DNA of 25,572 nucleotides from SIG622 sp045652245 (GTDB lineage: Bacteria; Bacillota; Clostridia; Oscillospirales; CAG-382), in contig JAZRTY010000026.1 of assembly GCA_045652245.1 (NCBI GenBank), forward strand, positions 1 to 25,572, read 5' to 3'. The position numbers and the translations under genes were made by a program. A model generated the notes under the pieces. That model did no database searches. It had not been told where the DNA came from and saw only the letters and a program-made list of their open reading frames with translations. Positions 13,825-22,654 of this stretch are shown here, piece after piece (within the stretch, counting starts at the first letter, position 1; each line of letters starts with the position of its first letter).

Positions 13825-15714
13825 TCATCTTTTTTCATATATATCAATAAATGATTCACATTCCTCCAAAGGAAGTGCTTTAGAATAATACCATCCCTGA
13901 ACGAAGTCGCAGGCCGATGATGCTACAAGTGTATTTTGCTCTTCGGTTTCTACACCCTCGCAGATAACCTTAATATTGAGGCTGTGTGCAAGAGCAATGA
14001 TTCCTGTAAACAAGTCTTTGCCTTTTTCGTTTTCAGTTTTGAGCAAAATATCACGGTCAATTTTAACCACATCAATGGGATAATCGCACAAATTCGCAAG
14101 TGAGGTATATCCGCTTCCCAAGTCGTCAAGATACACTCTGAACCCAAGCTCCTTGCATAGCTTTACATTATTCGTTGCAGTTTCTCTGTCCTTTTCAATG
14201 GCATCTTCGGTTATTTCTATTGCAAGCATAGATTTGTCAAAATCGTAACTGTTTGAAATCATCTTAAGCTTATCAATAAAGTTTTCTTCCGAAAGGGTTA
14301 TTCTTGTAAAGTTACAGGACAGAACAATTTTTCCGAAAGCCGTACCTTTCCATTTTTCAAGCTGACGGCAGGCAAGCTCAAACATATAAAAATCGTGCTT
14401 ACTGATAAGCCCTGCCATTTCCATATTTCCGATATATTTACCGGGACCGATAAGTCCTTTTTGTGGACTATCCCATCTTGAAAGAGCTTCTGCCGAAACA
14501 ATTTGTTTTGTTTTATTGTCAACAACGAACTGCAGGTACATTTTAAATTCGTTTTTCTCAAACCCCTTTAAGATGCTTTCGGTAATCTTCTTTTCTTCCT
14601 GAATCATATTCATTGAATGTGTATCACAATATATAATCTCTTTTTCCGTTCCGAAAATCTTATTACAGTTTTTTCGGAGATTAAAGAGCAGGATTTCGCA
14701 GTTTCTGTCAGAGCTACCGAGATGATATACGGCAGAGTGGAAAACAAGCTTATTGTTTTTCTCTTTCATATCTTCAAAGCTGTTAAGCTTTTTCATAACT
14801 TCTAAAAGTCTTTTCTTTGCATCTTCAACATTTGTAGACTGATATGCAAGTGCGAAGCCATTTTCAGTAATTCGGGCAGATATTTCTCTGTCTCCCGTAT
14901 ATTCTGAAAGAACCGATGCTGTGTATTTAAGCACATCTTCAAAAGAACTGTCACCATGATAAGAACGAAGATAACTGCTGTCTAAAATGATATATGCAAT
15001 ATGATAAAGGCTCCTTGAAATATCGCTTATGGTGTACCTGAAATGATACTTGAAAAATTGCAGATTTCCCATTCCTGTTTCAGAATCTGTCAGTTTGTCA
15101 GCGGAATGTTCTTTGCGGATACGCCCTATGTGCAAAATCAAAAGTATTATTGCAACTATGAGTATCAGACAAATACCAAGTGTGAGAAAAAGCAGAAGAT
15201 AATTTGTTTTTGAGCTTTCTGTCGCATAGGAAAGAAAGATTCCGTTTTTAATATCTTCTGAAATTCCGTCCGCTGCAGTTTTTATTTTTGAAATCACAGT
15301 ATCATCTGCAAGACTTGTGAATACAAGACCGGATTTCACGGTTTTGCCGTCTTTTTCAAAGGATACAAGCTCCAAATAATCCTTGCAATAAGGTGTTTTG
15401 CTGTCATTTACAGAAGAAGAAACAATCTCGACCTGCAAATTTTCGCCCATCGTAATTTTATCTGTTTTATTACCGTTGATATATACAAAATCCACACCTG
15501 AGCGTTCAGAGATGACTGTGAGCATATCAGGGATAATGCCTGAATATACATCTTTTTCCTCGTCATAAAATTCGATTGGATAATTATCAGGACTTCCGGC
15601 TACATAAACACAATTTGCCAATCCCTCGGTTTTCTCAGTGGTATAAACTTCGGCAAATGCCGGCTGAACGCAGAAAATAATCAGCAAGAATATTGCAATC
15701 ACATATTTTCTCAT
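13825..15714 (-). CDS. Membrane-bound cyclic-di-GMP phosphodiesterase (degenerate GGDEF-EAL)
   Basis: A 629-residue protein. In order: signal peptide (1-21), an extracellular domain (about 30-165) resembling a shortened solute-binding-protein sensor, one transmembrane helix (172-197), a degenerate GGDEF domain (about 205-365) and an EAL domain (about 375-625). The GGDEF motif is lost (ITENGF near 282-287). EAL catalytic residues appear complete: E409-A-L-S-R413, N468, E500/E503, D530-D531 in DDLGSGY, K551, E586 in CEGVE and Q606. It therefore probably hydrolyses c-di-GMP. I prefer ATG 15714 over GTG 15726, since that GTG lies within the ribosome site GAGGTG. Last gene of an operon that itself starts with a c-di-GMP riboswitch, which suggests feedback. 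Confidence 0.9.
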   Translation of the reverse strand: MRKYVIAIFLLIIFCVQPAFAEVYTTEKTEGLANCVYVAGSPDNYPIEFYDEEKDVYSGIIPDMLTVISERSGVDFVYINGNKTDKITMGENLQVEIVSSSVNDSKTPYCKDYLELVSFEKDGKTVKSGLVFTSLADDTVISKIKTAADGISEDIKNGIFLSYATESSKTNYLLLFLTLGICLILIVAIILLILHIGRIRKEHSADKLTDSETGMGNLQFFKYHFRYTISDISRSLYHIAYIILDSSYLRSYHGDSSFEDVLKYTASVLSEYTGDREISARITENGFALAYQSTNVEDAKKRLLEVMKKLNSFEDMKEKNNKLVFHSAVYHLGSSDRNCEILLFNLRKNCNKIFGTEKEIIYCDTHSMNMIQEEKKITESILKGFEKNEFKMYLQFVVDNKTKQIVSAEALSRWDSPQKGLIGPGKYIGNMEMAGLISKHDFYMFELACRQLEKWKGTAFGKIVLSCNFTRITLSEENFIDKLKMISNSYDFDKSMLAIEITEDAIEKDRETATNNVKLCKELGFRVYLDDLGSGYTSLANLCDYPIDVVKIDRDILLKTENEKGKDLFTGIIALAHSLNIKVICEGVETEEQNTLVASSACDFVQGWYYSKALPLEECESFIDIYEKR

Positions 15715-15738
15715 TTTATCAATCACCTCGATTCTTTG

Positions 15739-17142
15739 TTAAATATTCATCTTCTTTCGTTCGATACGTCCCCAATCAAGTTTTTTCTTTTTGTAGCCTT
15801 TGAATGCGGTAAGTCTTACAAACGCCATAATAAACCTGAGCGTTGTTACTTCAAAAAAGCAAAGCAGTATGGCTTTCATACAATCTTTGAAGGTTACCGT
15901 CAAATCAATAGTCTGTATTCTTGAAAAGAATGCCGTAAGCGTCAGAATTGAATTATATGCCGCATAAATAAGCATAAACAAGAGCATAAACGGCAAATTC
16001 AAAAGGTCAATACAAAACGCCATTATCATTGTAAATACGCCGAAAACTTCGATAAACGGCGACAAAAGTTCATACAAGAGAAAGTATGTATATGAAATAA
16101 AGCCAACGGCTCCGTATTTGGGGTTTGCCATCATTTTACGATGCTTCCACATTGTCTGAAAAAGGCCAAGATGCCAACGCTTTCTCTGCTTTTTCAAGTC
16201 GCCGAGTTTCTCAGGAACCTGTGTCCAACAAACTGCATCGGTTGCATATTTAATAGAATACGGAATCTGATTTGTAAGGCAATAGTTGTGAAGCTTTACA
16301 ACAAGCTCCATATCTTCTCCCATCGTTCCGTGGTCATAACCGCCTGCCGCAATTACAGTTTCCTTTTTAAACATTCCAAAAGCTCCGGAAATAATAAGTG
16401 AACCGTTGAAATGGTCAAATAAAATTCTTGATGCCAGAAAAGACCGGTCATATTCGAGTAGTTGCATACAAGCAAGAATATTTTTGGGAAGTCTGTATTT
16501 TACAACCTTTCCGTCTTTTAAGGTAACATCGTTACAAGGTCTTACTGTTCCGCCAACTGCAACCACATTTTCTTCCTCTAAAACGGGAACTACAAGCTTT
16601 TGAAGAGAATCATATTGGAGTACAGAGTCGGCATCCATACAGATAAAATAAGGATACTGTGCCGCATTGATTCCCATATTAAGTGCATCTGCCTTACCGC
16701 CGTTTTTCTTTCGGATCAGCGTTAGTGGAACTTTCTGTTCGTGAGATTCGTAGATAAATTCCTCAGGCTGACACGGGATACTTCTGTGCAGAGGTCGTCT
16801 TACGGGATGCATATTATACCCTTCTATCATCATCCTTGATGTTTCATCCTTTGAACCGTCATCCACTACCACAATTTCATACAGTCTGTAATCAAGGGAA
16901 AGCAAGGATTTTACTGTCTGGACAACCGTTACCTCTTCGTTATATGCAGGAACTACAATCGTTATGGGAACGAAGTAATTATCGGTAAACTTATTCATAA
17001 GTCTATCCTGCATTTTCTTTTTATAAAGAGTTGATGCTCCTACGACTACTGACAAAAACAAAAAGGTTGAATATCCTATTAAGTACACCAAAAACAAGAC
17101 GCTGATAATATCGAAAATATTTTTAATTGTTTCAATTTCCAT
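15739..17142 (-). CDS. Processive family-2 glycosyltransferase (polysaccharide synthase)
   Basis: This 467-residue membrane enzyme should polymerise a beta-linked polysaccharide from a UDP-sugar and move it across the membrane. It has an N-terminal helix (about 12-34), a GT2 domain and three to four C-terminal helices (about 340-445). Catalytic motifs are VVPAYNEE (63-70), VVDDGS (92-97), DAD (170-172), GED with the likely base D277, and QRKRW (319-323), the mark of processive GT2 synthases (cellulose, hyaluronan, poly-GlcNAc). The PgaB-like deacetylase in the same operon favours poly-N-acetylglucosamine; cellulose-like products remain possible. Its ATG shares one base with the stop of the HEAT gene (TAATG). 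No PilZ domain is evident, so c-di-GMP control appears to be at the RNA level. Confidence 0.92.
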   Translation of the reverse strand: MEIETIKNIFDIISVLFLVYLIGYSTFLFLSVVVGASTLYKKKMQDRLMNKFTDNYFVPITIVVPAYNEEVTVVQTVKSLLSLDYRLYEIVVVDDGSKDETSRMMIEGYNMHPVRRPLHRSIPCQPEEFIYESHEQKVPLTLIRKKNGGKADALNMGINAAQYPYFICMDADSVLQYDSLQKLVVPVLEEENVVAVGGTVRPCNDVTLKDGKVVKYRLPKNILACMQLLEYDRSFLASRILFDHFNGSLIISGAFGMFKKETVIAAGGYDHGTMGEDMELVVKLHNYCLTNQIPYSIKYATDAVCWTQVPEKLGDLKKQRKRWHLGLFQTMWKHRKMMANPKYGAVGFISYTYFLLYELLSPFIEVFGVFTMIMAFCIDLLNLPFMLLFMLIYAAYNSILTLTAFFSRIQTIDLTVTFKDCMKAILLCFFEVTTLRFIMAFVRLTAFKGYKKKKLDWGRIERKKMNI

Positions 17143-18248
17143 TATACTTTCATTGCCTCACTTTCAGCATTTCTTCTGTCAAGGCGATAGCGCATAATTT
17201 CTCTTGCATAACGGTCATCACCGTCAAATACGCTTATCAAATCCTGATATGTATAGCCGAGTTTTTCAAGACTTATGGCACTGTTTTGTCTTATATGCCA
17301 ATTTGAACTTGAGAGATTTTCCACTAAAATCCTGAAAGTTACATCACCGGGATATGATTTGAGTGCGGAAGATGCGATTGCCTTAAATTCCCACGTGCGA
17401 TTTTCTTTGTTTTCTGCAAAGAACTTAAGTATCTTTTCTGCATCGTTATTCGGGAATTTCTCAAAATATCTGATTGCTGAAAAACGAAGCTCATTATTTG
17501 CTCTTTCGTTTATTAAAATCTCCAGCATTTCTTTATCGCATCTGACATTGCCAAAGCGGAAATAATTTAAAATATTAAGTTGCATACTGACCGAATATGC
17601 GTTGAAACTTTCAAAAAGTCTTTTTTTCAATTCTTCTTTATCACCTTTATAGCTTAAAAGTCCGTCACAAATAAGCTTTGGATGATGGAATGTTAGGTTC
17701 TTATCAATAATCTTTAGCGCCGAAATTACAAGTTGTGGATTGTTTATACTGTAAAGTGCCTTCAAGGTATTTTCTCTGCAATAAACATTTACACTGCGCA
17801 AAAGGTCTAAAAGGGCATTTGTAAGCTTTTCGTTCTCATAGCCCCTCAGAATATTGTATTTATGCAGTATGTATGGGAAATACGCTATCTTTAATGTATC
17901 TTTGCTTATGTATCTGTGAGTAAGATATTCGAAAACAGAAAAAGTATCATAAAGGTATCTTTGGGCACTTTCAGGTTGGTTTTCATATACTTTTTCAAGA
18001 GCTTTATCAAAAGCAGTAATGCCTGCTGTCCGGTCAAGCTTTTTGCAAAGAAAATCCTTGTGTGCTTTGGAAACTCCTTCGCCCGCCTTTATTTTTTCTA
18101 TTTCATCACAAATTATTTTTTCAAACTTTAAGGAATTGGAAGAAAGTGCTTTTTCACGGTGTCTTAATATGAAAACATAGACGATGTTATATAAAATCAT
18201 ACTGACGCAAATTGCAATATAAACATAAATCATTATCTCAACTTTCAT
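17142..18248 (-). CDS. Membrane-anchored HEAT-repeat protein
   Basis: The protein has 368 residues. An N-terminal transmembrane helix (about 5-29) is followed by a basic stretch and an all-helical region with degenerate HEAT-like repeats, for example VYCRENTLKALYSINNPQLVISALKII, NNELRFSAIRYFEKFP, TWEFKAIASSALKSYP and SNWHIRQNSAISLEKLGY. HEAT arrays are usually protein-binding scaffolds. The basic residues after the helix suggest the repeats face the cytoplasm, where they could hold the synthase or regulate it. The start at 18248 follows the glycoside-hydrolase stop by one base, and the stop overlaps the GT2 start, so the three genes are translationally coupled. No enzymatic motif is visible. 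Function within polysaccharide export is inferred from context. Confidence 0.8.
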   Translation of the reverse strand: MKVEIMIYVYIAICVSMILYNIVYVFILRHREKALSSNSLKFEKIICDEIEKIKAGEGVSKAHKDFLCKKLDRTAGITAFDKALEKVYENQPESAQRYLYDTFSVFEYLTHRYISKDTLKIAYFPYILHKYNILRGYENEKLTNALLDLLRSVNVYCRENTLKALYSINNPQLVISALKIIDKNLTFHHPKLICDGLLSYKGDKEELKKRLFESFNAYSVSMQLNILNYFRFGNVRCDKEMLEILINERANNELRFSAIRYFEKFPNNDAEKILKFFAENKENRTWEFKAIASSALKSYPGDVTFRILVENLSSSNWHIRQNSAISLEKLGYTYQDLISVFDGDDRYAREIMRYRLDRRNAESEAMKV

Positions 18249-18249
18249 A

Positions 18250-20421
18250 CTATTCACCATCCTTCCATAAATCCTGCATTATATAATATGAGCTTTTCAG
18301 TCTTTCGTGATAGGTTACTTTATTGCCCCATCCTTTTAGTTTAATTTCGCCAAGTGAAATTCTCTCGCTTCCTGTACCGATTCCCGCATACATCTTATCG
18401 ATATTGATATATTCAATCCCGAAATTTTCGTCATAATAGTCATCGTGGATTTGCATTTTGGAAGGATCTGCAAAATTCAGAAGTTGCCAAGGAAGCTTGA
18501 TTTCAATATAATCACCGCTTGTAATAAAGTCTGCAAGTGAGTTAAAATCAGCACTTTCAGGATTTGCATTTCCATACAAAAGCTTTCCGGTTTCGTAAGC
18601 CTCTGCTACCGTTTCCTTATTATCCGGAGTAAGCGACATTGCTGTACGCAGAATTAAATCAATGTTTACAAATTTCGGTGAACTCTTTTGCGGTATATTA
18701 CTCTTGAAATACGTATTAAACTTATAAATGTCCTCTGCATAGGTTGACCTTAGTGCTTCGTAACGTTCCTGAACCATAATGCGACTGTTATCTCTACCGT
18801 TTATAACAATCACAAAATCCGCATCTCTATCAAATTTCACATTATGATTTTCTGAGTAATTGCTTCCGGTTTTCGGGGTTACATCAATCGGAATATAAAA
18901 TGTGTCATTTTCAAAGTCAAGATTTTCCTTTTTTACAAGGAAATATATAAACTTTTCATCATACTTCACAGAAAGCTCCGTATTTTCGCTTATAATCTTA
19001 TCTTGCTCTGTCCATTCAGACACATCACCGTCTACATAACAAACAGATTTTTCATTTCCCGGATCAAAGGATAAAAGTCCGAAATACTGTTCATTTGTTT
19101 GATAGTCCGACCAATATGCCGTTCTTGTAAGATTTACAGCATGCATCGTATTCCATGTTCTTTTGAACCATTCGTCCTGCCATGTAAATACGCATCCGCC
19201 GTTACAGCCAACCGCTTTAATATCATTCCAACAGTCAATAAGAGCCTGACCTTGCGCTTTTTCCGAGGTATTACCCTGATTTCTGCCGGTATCTTTGTCT
19301 ACCTGTGCCATTCCTCGACCGGTAGAAACACCGAACTCTGAGATGACAACCGGCATTGTATGATGGTTTGTAAGCATCTGAAGATAGGCACGGTATGCGT
19401 TGAGTCTGCCTTGCTCATCACGATAAGCTTCCCTTGATTCAAGCCCGAAAACTGACCAATCTTCGGCAAAGCTCAGATAGTATGGATAATACGGATATAC
19501 GTGATACGATGCAAACTGTCCCGGAATAAATGCATCAGTTGTTTTTATATTCTCAACATTCACATATGCACACTTCATAAAGAAGTTTTTAATAAGCTCA
19601 GGATATTCAAACGGATCGGTTGTGGGCCAGTTTGAAAACGCTACAAGGCGTTGCTCTCCATAGCGATTTGTTTCATATTCTATAACCTTGTCGCCCACCA
19701 TAGTCAGCATAGTTTCAAACGGCGAAGCATCGGGTGAAGTGTACATAAACTTTCCCTGATAAGAAGAATATCCCTCTTTGCCCTCATACAAATCGTCTGT
19801 GTATGCTACGGTAAGGTCATCCCATTCAACCCCTAAAATATATCCGATAACCCAATCGGATATATCGTTTTTATATGTTCCATGTCCCGCACTTGCCACT
19901 CTGCCTAAATTGAGTTTTCTTTTGCCATGAATAACATCAACCATTATTTTACTGTCATCGAGGAAGGTATCGTAAAATTCCTCGCTGTAAGCATCACGAT
20001 GAGAATTTTGAATATAGTCGTTAACCCATACACCGTGTATCATATAAAGAGGACTTTCATTATTCTTGTTATATTCGTAAAACGCATCATAAAAAGTATC
20101 ATTTTGAATTGTATAAACTCTGATTGTGTTTGCACCCATTTCCTGAATATAGGAAAACCATCTGAGATATGTTTCCTTATCAATAGCAAATGTTGTTGCC
20201 CATTCGCCGGGAATACCGGAACCCATATTTACCCCTTTTATTTCAAAAGGTTCATATTTTCCGTCCTTTTCCATATAGATTGTATCCTGGTCAACCTTCA
20301 TAAAATACTCGATTTCTTTTTCATTGTTAAAATCAATATGAAATCCGTTATGAAAGTACAACCAATCAAGAGACAGAAGTACAAGTATAATAACAGAAAT
20401 TGTGATAATAAACTTTTTCAA
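18250..20421 (-). CDS. Membrane-anchored glycoside-hydrolase-like protein with C-terminal carbohydrate-binding-like domain
   Basis: This 723-residue protein has an N-terminal signal anchor (about 4-22) and a TIM-barrel hydrolase-like region (about 60-440) resembling clan GH-A enzymes: IKGVNMGSG (61-69), GANTIRVYT (96-104), WVIGYILGVEW with E199 as a candidate acid/base (190-200), YHVYPYYPYY (306-315), and VVISEFGVSTGRG with E362 as the candidate nucleophile (358-370). The C-terminal part (about 460-700, from DGDVSEW) looks like a CBM9/DOMON-type beta sandwich. Hydrolases in polysaccharide synthase operons commonly trim or release the polymer outside the cell. I cannot assign a GH family number. 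A coupled HEAT gene follows at once. Confidence 0.78.
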   Translation of the reverse strand: MKKFIITISVIILVLLSLDWLYFHNGFHIDFNNEKEIEYFMKVDQDTIYMEKDGKYEPFEIKGVNMGSGIPGEWATTFAIDKETYLRWFSYIQEMGANTIRVYTIQNDTFYDAFYEYNKNNESPLYMIHGVWVNDYIQNSHRDAYSEEFYDTFLDDSKIMVDVIHGKRKLNLGRVASAGHGTYKNDISDWVIGYILGVEWDDLTVAYTDDLYEGKEGYSSYQGKFMYTSPDASPFETMLTMVGDKVIEYETNRYGEQRLVAFSNWPTTDPFEYPELIKNFFMKCAYVNVENIKTTDAFIPGQFASYHVYPYYPYYLSFAEDWSVFGLESREAYRDEQGRLNAYRAYLQMLTNHHTMPVVISEFGVSTGRGMAQVDKDTGRNQGNTSEKAQGQALIDCWNDIKAVGCNGGCVFTWQDEWFKRTWNTMHAVNLTRTAYWSDYQTNEQYFGLLSFDPGNEKSVCYVDGDVSEWTEQDKIISENTELSVKYDEKFIYFLVKKENLDFENDTFYIPIDVTPKTGSNYSENHNVKFDRDADFVIVINGRDNSRIMVQERYEALRSTYAEDIYKFNTYFKSNIPQKSSPKFVNIDLILRTAMSLTPDNKETVAEAYETGKLLYGNANPESADFNSLADFITSGDYIEIKLPWQLLNFADPSKMQIHDDYYDENFGIEYINIDKMYAGIGTGSERISLGEIKLKGWGNKVTYHERLKSSYYIMQDLWKDGE

Positions 20422-20441
20422 AGCTTGTACCCCCTTATCTT

Positions 20442-21920
20442 TTAATCAGAAACTTCGTTATATTTCTTCGTTTTAGATTCAGCACTATATCCACTTAGTG
20501 CCTCTATGTTTTCATCCATAAATTCAAGTCGTCTTGTAAGAAAAGTTTTAATCTGAGAAATTGCATCTATGTAGCTTCTCGGATTTCTTTCATGAGGATG
20601 AAGCAGGTCATATTCCTCCGAAAAGGTATAACCCCACTTATCATAATTCCGTTCTACTGCATCTTCAAGATAGAAAACAGTATCATCAATAAAGCCGAAT
20701 AAATATTCCTCGCTGAAAACTGTTTCTCTTAGCTCATAGTATCTTTCTATAACTCTGTCAGTAAATTCTTTGTCCTTAAACAACATTTGAAACCACAAAG
20801 CATTGTCAAGTCTGAACTCGTTTACAGATATTGCACTTTCCTGATATGCATCGCAGGCAGAGTTAAAATCCCAAACACACATCTTATATTTACCGTCAAT
20901 GTCTTTGTAAATATATGTTGAAAGTGAACCTGCATCATAGTTACAGCTAAGCTCATTAATCAGAAAATAATCCACAAATGAGTCTACATCAATGAAATTC
21001 TTATAGCCGTAGTCTTTATTGTTATAATCATAGGAATAAAGCGCTTTTTCAAAAAACGAAAAGTCGTTCTTTATCGCTTCCTTCAGCTCAGGAGTCATAT
21101 TCTGCGTACCCGGATAGACAAGCTCATGCTGTGTTTTTGCACGTATAGTATAGTTTGTGAACGGATACAGCTTATTTTCCTCATCGGTATCGCCCCAATC
21201 AAGCCTTAGTGCATAGCCTGAAAAGGTATTATCCTTTTTGTTTACGGAAAGCTCAAGTCTTGAGCCATCCTTTCCCGCAGTTATCATTTCTGTTGCAAGA
21301 TACAATCCCCGATATTCACCATTTAAAATAAGCTCACAGAACCTAACATTGGGGCTATACTCCATCATCTCGCCTGCAATATTGTACCACATATAATTAC
21401 GGATAAGACTTTTGTCAAGAAAAGGCCCGTGAAGTGCCCATTCGTGATGTGAATCCATACCAAGAAATTCTTGTGCGTTATTTGTTCCGTCAGGATTTAC
21501 AAATCTTACAAAGTAGTTTGGCTTTTCGAATCTTCGGGAGGAATGACCTCTTACTCTTATAAGAATTTCACCCATATTTTTCTGTTCATCTGTAAGGTGA
21601 TTGTTCTTTTCTTCGCTTGCGATTACTCCAAGTGTTCCTTTTACTGTAGTCAAACCATCTTCGGCAAGGGTATAATCTATCACATAGCCTTCCGCATCAA
21701 GAATAGCCTTACCCGGAATTTCTTGTTCGTTTGTATTTATCTGCACAATAGGAAGGTGTGTACAAAGCTCCTCCTGATGATTTGCGCAGACTTCCTTAAC
21801 CGGTGTTTCAATGTGTTCTATGTATCTTTGACCATTATCCTCCGGCATCATAAAACTTATTGTAAGCACCGCTATCAGCACCAGAGCCACAGCAGATAAT
21901 CCTATTATTTTGTATTTCAA
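20442..21920 (-). CDS. CotH-like kinase family protein
   Basis: The protein has 492 residues with an N-terminal signal anchor (about 5-25) and a CotH-like fold: IRVRGHSSRRFEKPNYFVRF (121-140), LDKSLIRNYM (168-177), LNGEYRGLYLATEMI (199-213) and the metal-site region CVWDFNSACDAY (348-359). In Bacillus CotH the domain is an atypical protein kinase acting on spore-coat protein. The extracytoplasmic substrate here is unknown. A TTG start at 21920 is preferred: AAAGGAGG stands 8 nt upstream, while the in-frame GTG at 21929 is part of that site. CotH, DUF4956 and VTC genes are neighbours in many bacteria. In the metal loop Asn replaces the second Asp of the usual DFD, so activity is uncertain. Confidence 0.85.
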   Translation of the reverse strand: MKYKIIGLSAVALVLIAVLTISFMMPEDNGQRYIEHIETPVKEVCANHQEELCTHLPIVQINTNEQEIPGKAILDAEGYVIDYTLAEDGLTTVKGTLGVIASEEKNNHLTDEQKNMGEILIRVRGHSSRRFEKPNYFVRFVNPDGTNNAQEFLGMDSHHEWALHGPFLDKSLIRNYMWYNIAGEMMEYSPNVRFCELILNGEYRGLYLATEMITAGKDGSRLELSVNKKDNTFSGYALRLDWGDTDEENKLYPFTNYTIRAKTQHELVYPGTQNMTPELKEAIKNDFSFFEKALYSYDYNNKDYGYKNFIDVDSFVDYFLINELSCNYDAGSLSTYIYKDIDGKYKMCVWDFNSACDAYQESAISVNEFRLDNALWFQMLFKDKEFTDRVIERYYELRETVFSEEYLFGFIDDTVFYLEDAVERNYDKWGYTFSEEYDLLHPHERNPRSYIDAISQIKTFLTRRLEFMDENIEALSGYSAESKTKKYNEVSD

Positions 21921-21954
21921 CCCCGGCACCTCCTTTAGCGGTCAATTAAAAAGA

Positions 21955-22635
21955 TTAGTTTGAAACCTCGTCGTTCTGCATTACGGTATTTACATACTGA
22001 ATGTTACCTATTTTATAAATCTCGTCGCAAATACCGATATTATTCTTTCTTTCTGCCAATGCGAGCAATTTGGCTGTAATTTCATAAATAAATTCAATGG
22101 AGTCCTCTGTTGAATTTTTAACGCGCAACACCGCTTTTGCTCCAAAGAATTTAAACATCACCGCCTGAATCGCAGCTTCCTTTGTTCTGCTTCCTCGAAC
22201 AATCACAAGCATACGGTTGTTATTTTTAATGGCACCGAAAACAAGAAGAAGAATAAATACAAAACCGCTTCCGATACCTGCAACAATATAGTCCCCAACG
22301 CCACAACAGATACCTACTATGATTGTCCAAAATATGTAAACTGTATCTCTTGAATCCTTAATCGCTGTTCTGAAACGAACGATTGAAAGAGCACCAACCA
22401 TACCAAGCGACAATGCCACATTGTTTCCGATAACCGTCATAACCATTGAGGTAAGTACAGTTAAAACAACAAGCGATACATTGAATTTTTTACTGTAAAT
22501 TGTTCCTCTGTGGGAAATCATATAAGATACAAATATCAAAAATCCGATTATCCCTGACACAATAATATTTGCCGCAATCTGTTCCCAGGAAAGCGTTGAC
22601 TGGTCGCGAATTAAATTAAAAATCTGACTTCTCAT
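21955..22635 (-). CDS. DUF4956 family membrane protein
   Basis: A 226-residue protein. About four transmembrane helices lie between residues 20 and 135 (IAANIIVSGIIGFLIFVSYM; VSLVVLTVLTSMVMTVIG; VYIFWTIIVGICCGVGDYIV; GSGFVFILLLVFGAI). The conserved loop SLGMVGALSIVRFRTAIKDSRD (76-97) is characteristic of DUF4956. A soluble C-terminal domain of about 90 residues follows. The biochemical function is unknown. The family is often encoded beside VTC-domain and CotH-like genes, exactly as here. Ribosome site GAGGAG. The arginine-rich loop could contact anionic lipid or polymer precursors, but that is speculation. Confidence 0.9.
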   Translation of the reverse strand: MRSQIFNLIRDQSTLSWEQIAANIIVSGIIGFLIFVSYMISHRGTIYSKKFNVSLVVLTVLTSMVMTVIGNNVALSLGMVGALSIVRFRTAIKDSRDTVYIFWTIIVGICCGVGDYIVAGIGSGFVFILLLVFGAIKNNNRMLVIVRGSRTKEAAIQAVMFKFFGAKAVLRVKNSTEDSIEFIYEITAKLLALAERKNNIGICDEIYKIGNIQYVNTVMQNDEVSN

Positions 22636-22654
22636 TTTTTATCTCCTCATACCA

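Noticed and set aside
15714..15726. GTG start four codons upstream for the EAL gene
   Set aside because: The GTG lies within the GAGGTG ribosome site that serves the ATG at 15714.
19927..20445. Plus-strand open frame of 172 codons opposite the glycoside hydrolase
   Set aside because: Lies antisense to the signal anchor and barrel start of a real gene; no ribosome site, composition is a reversed-codon shadow.
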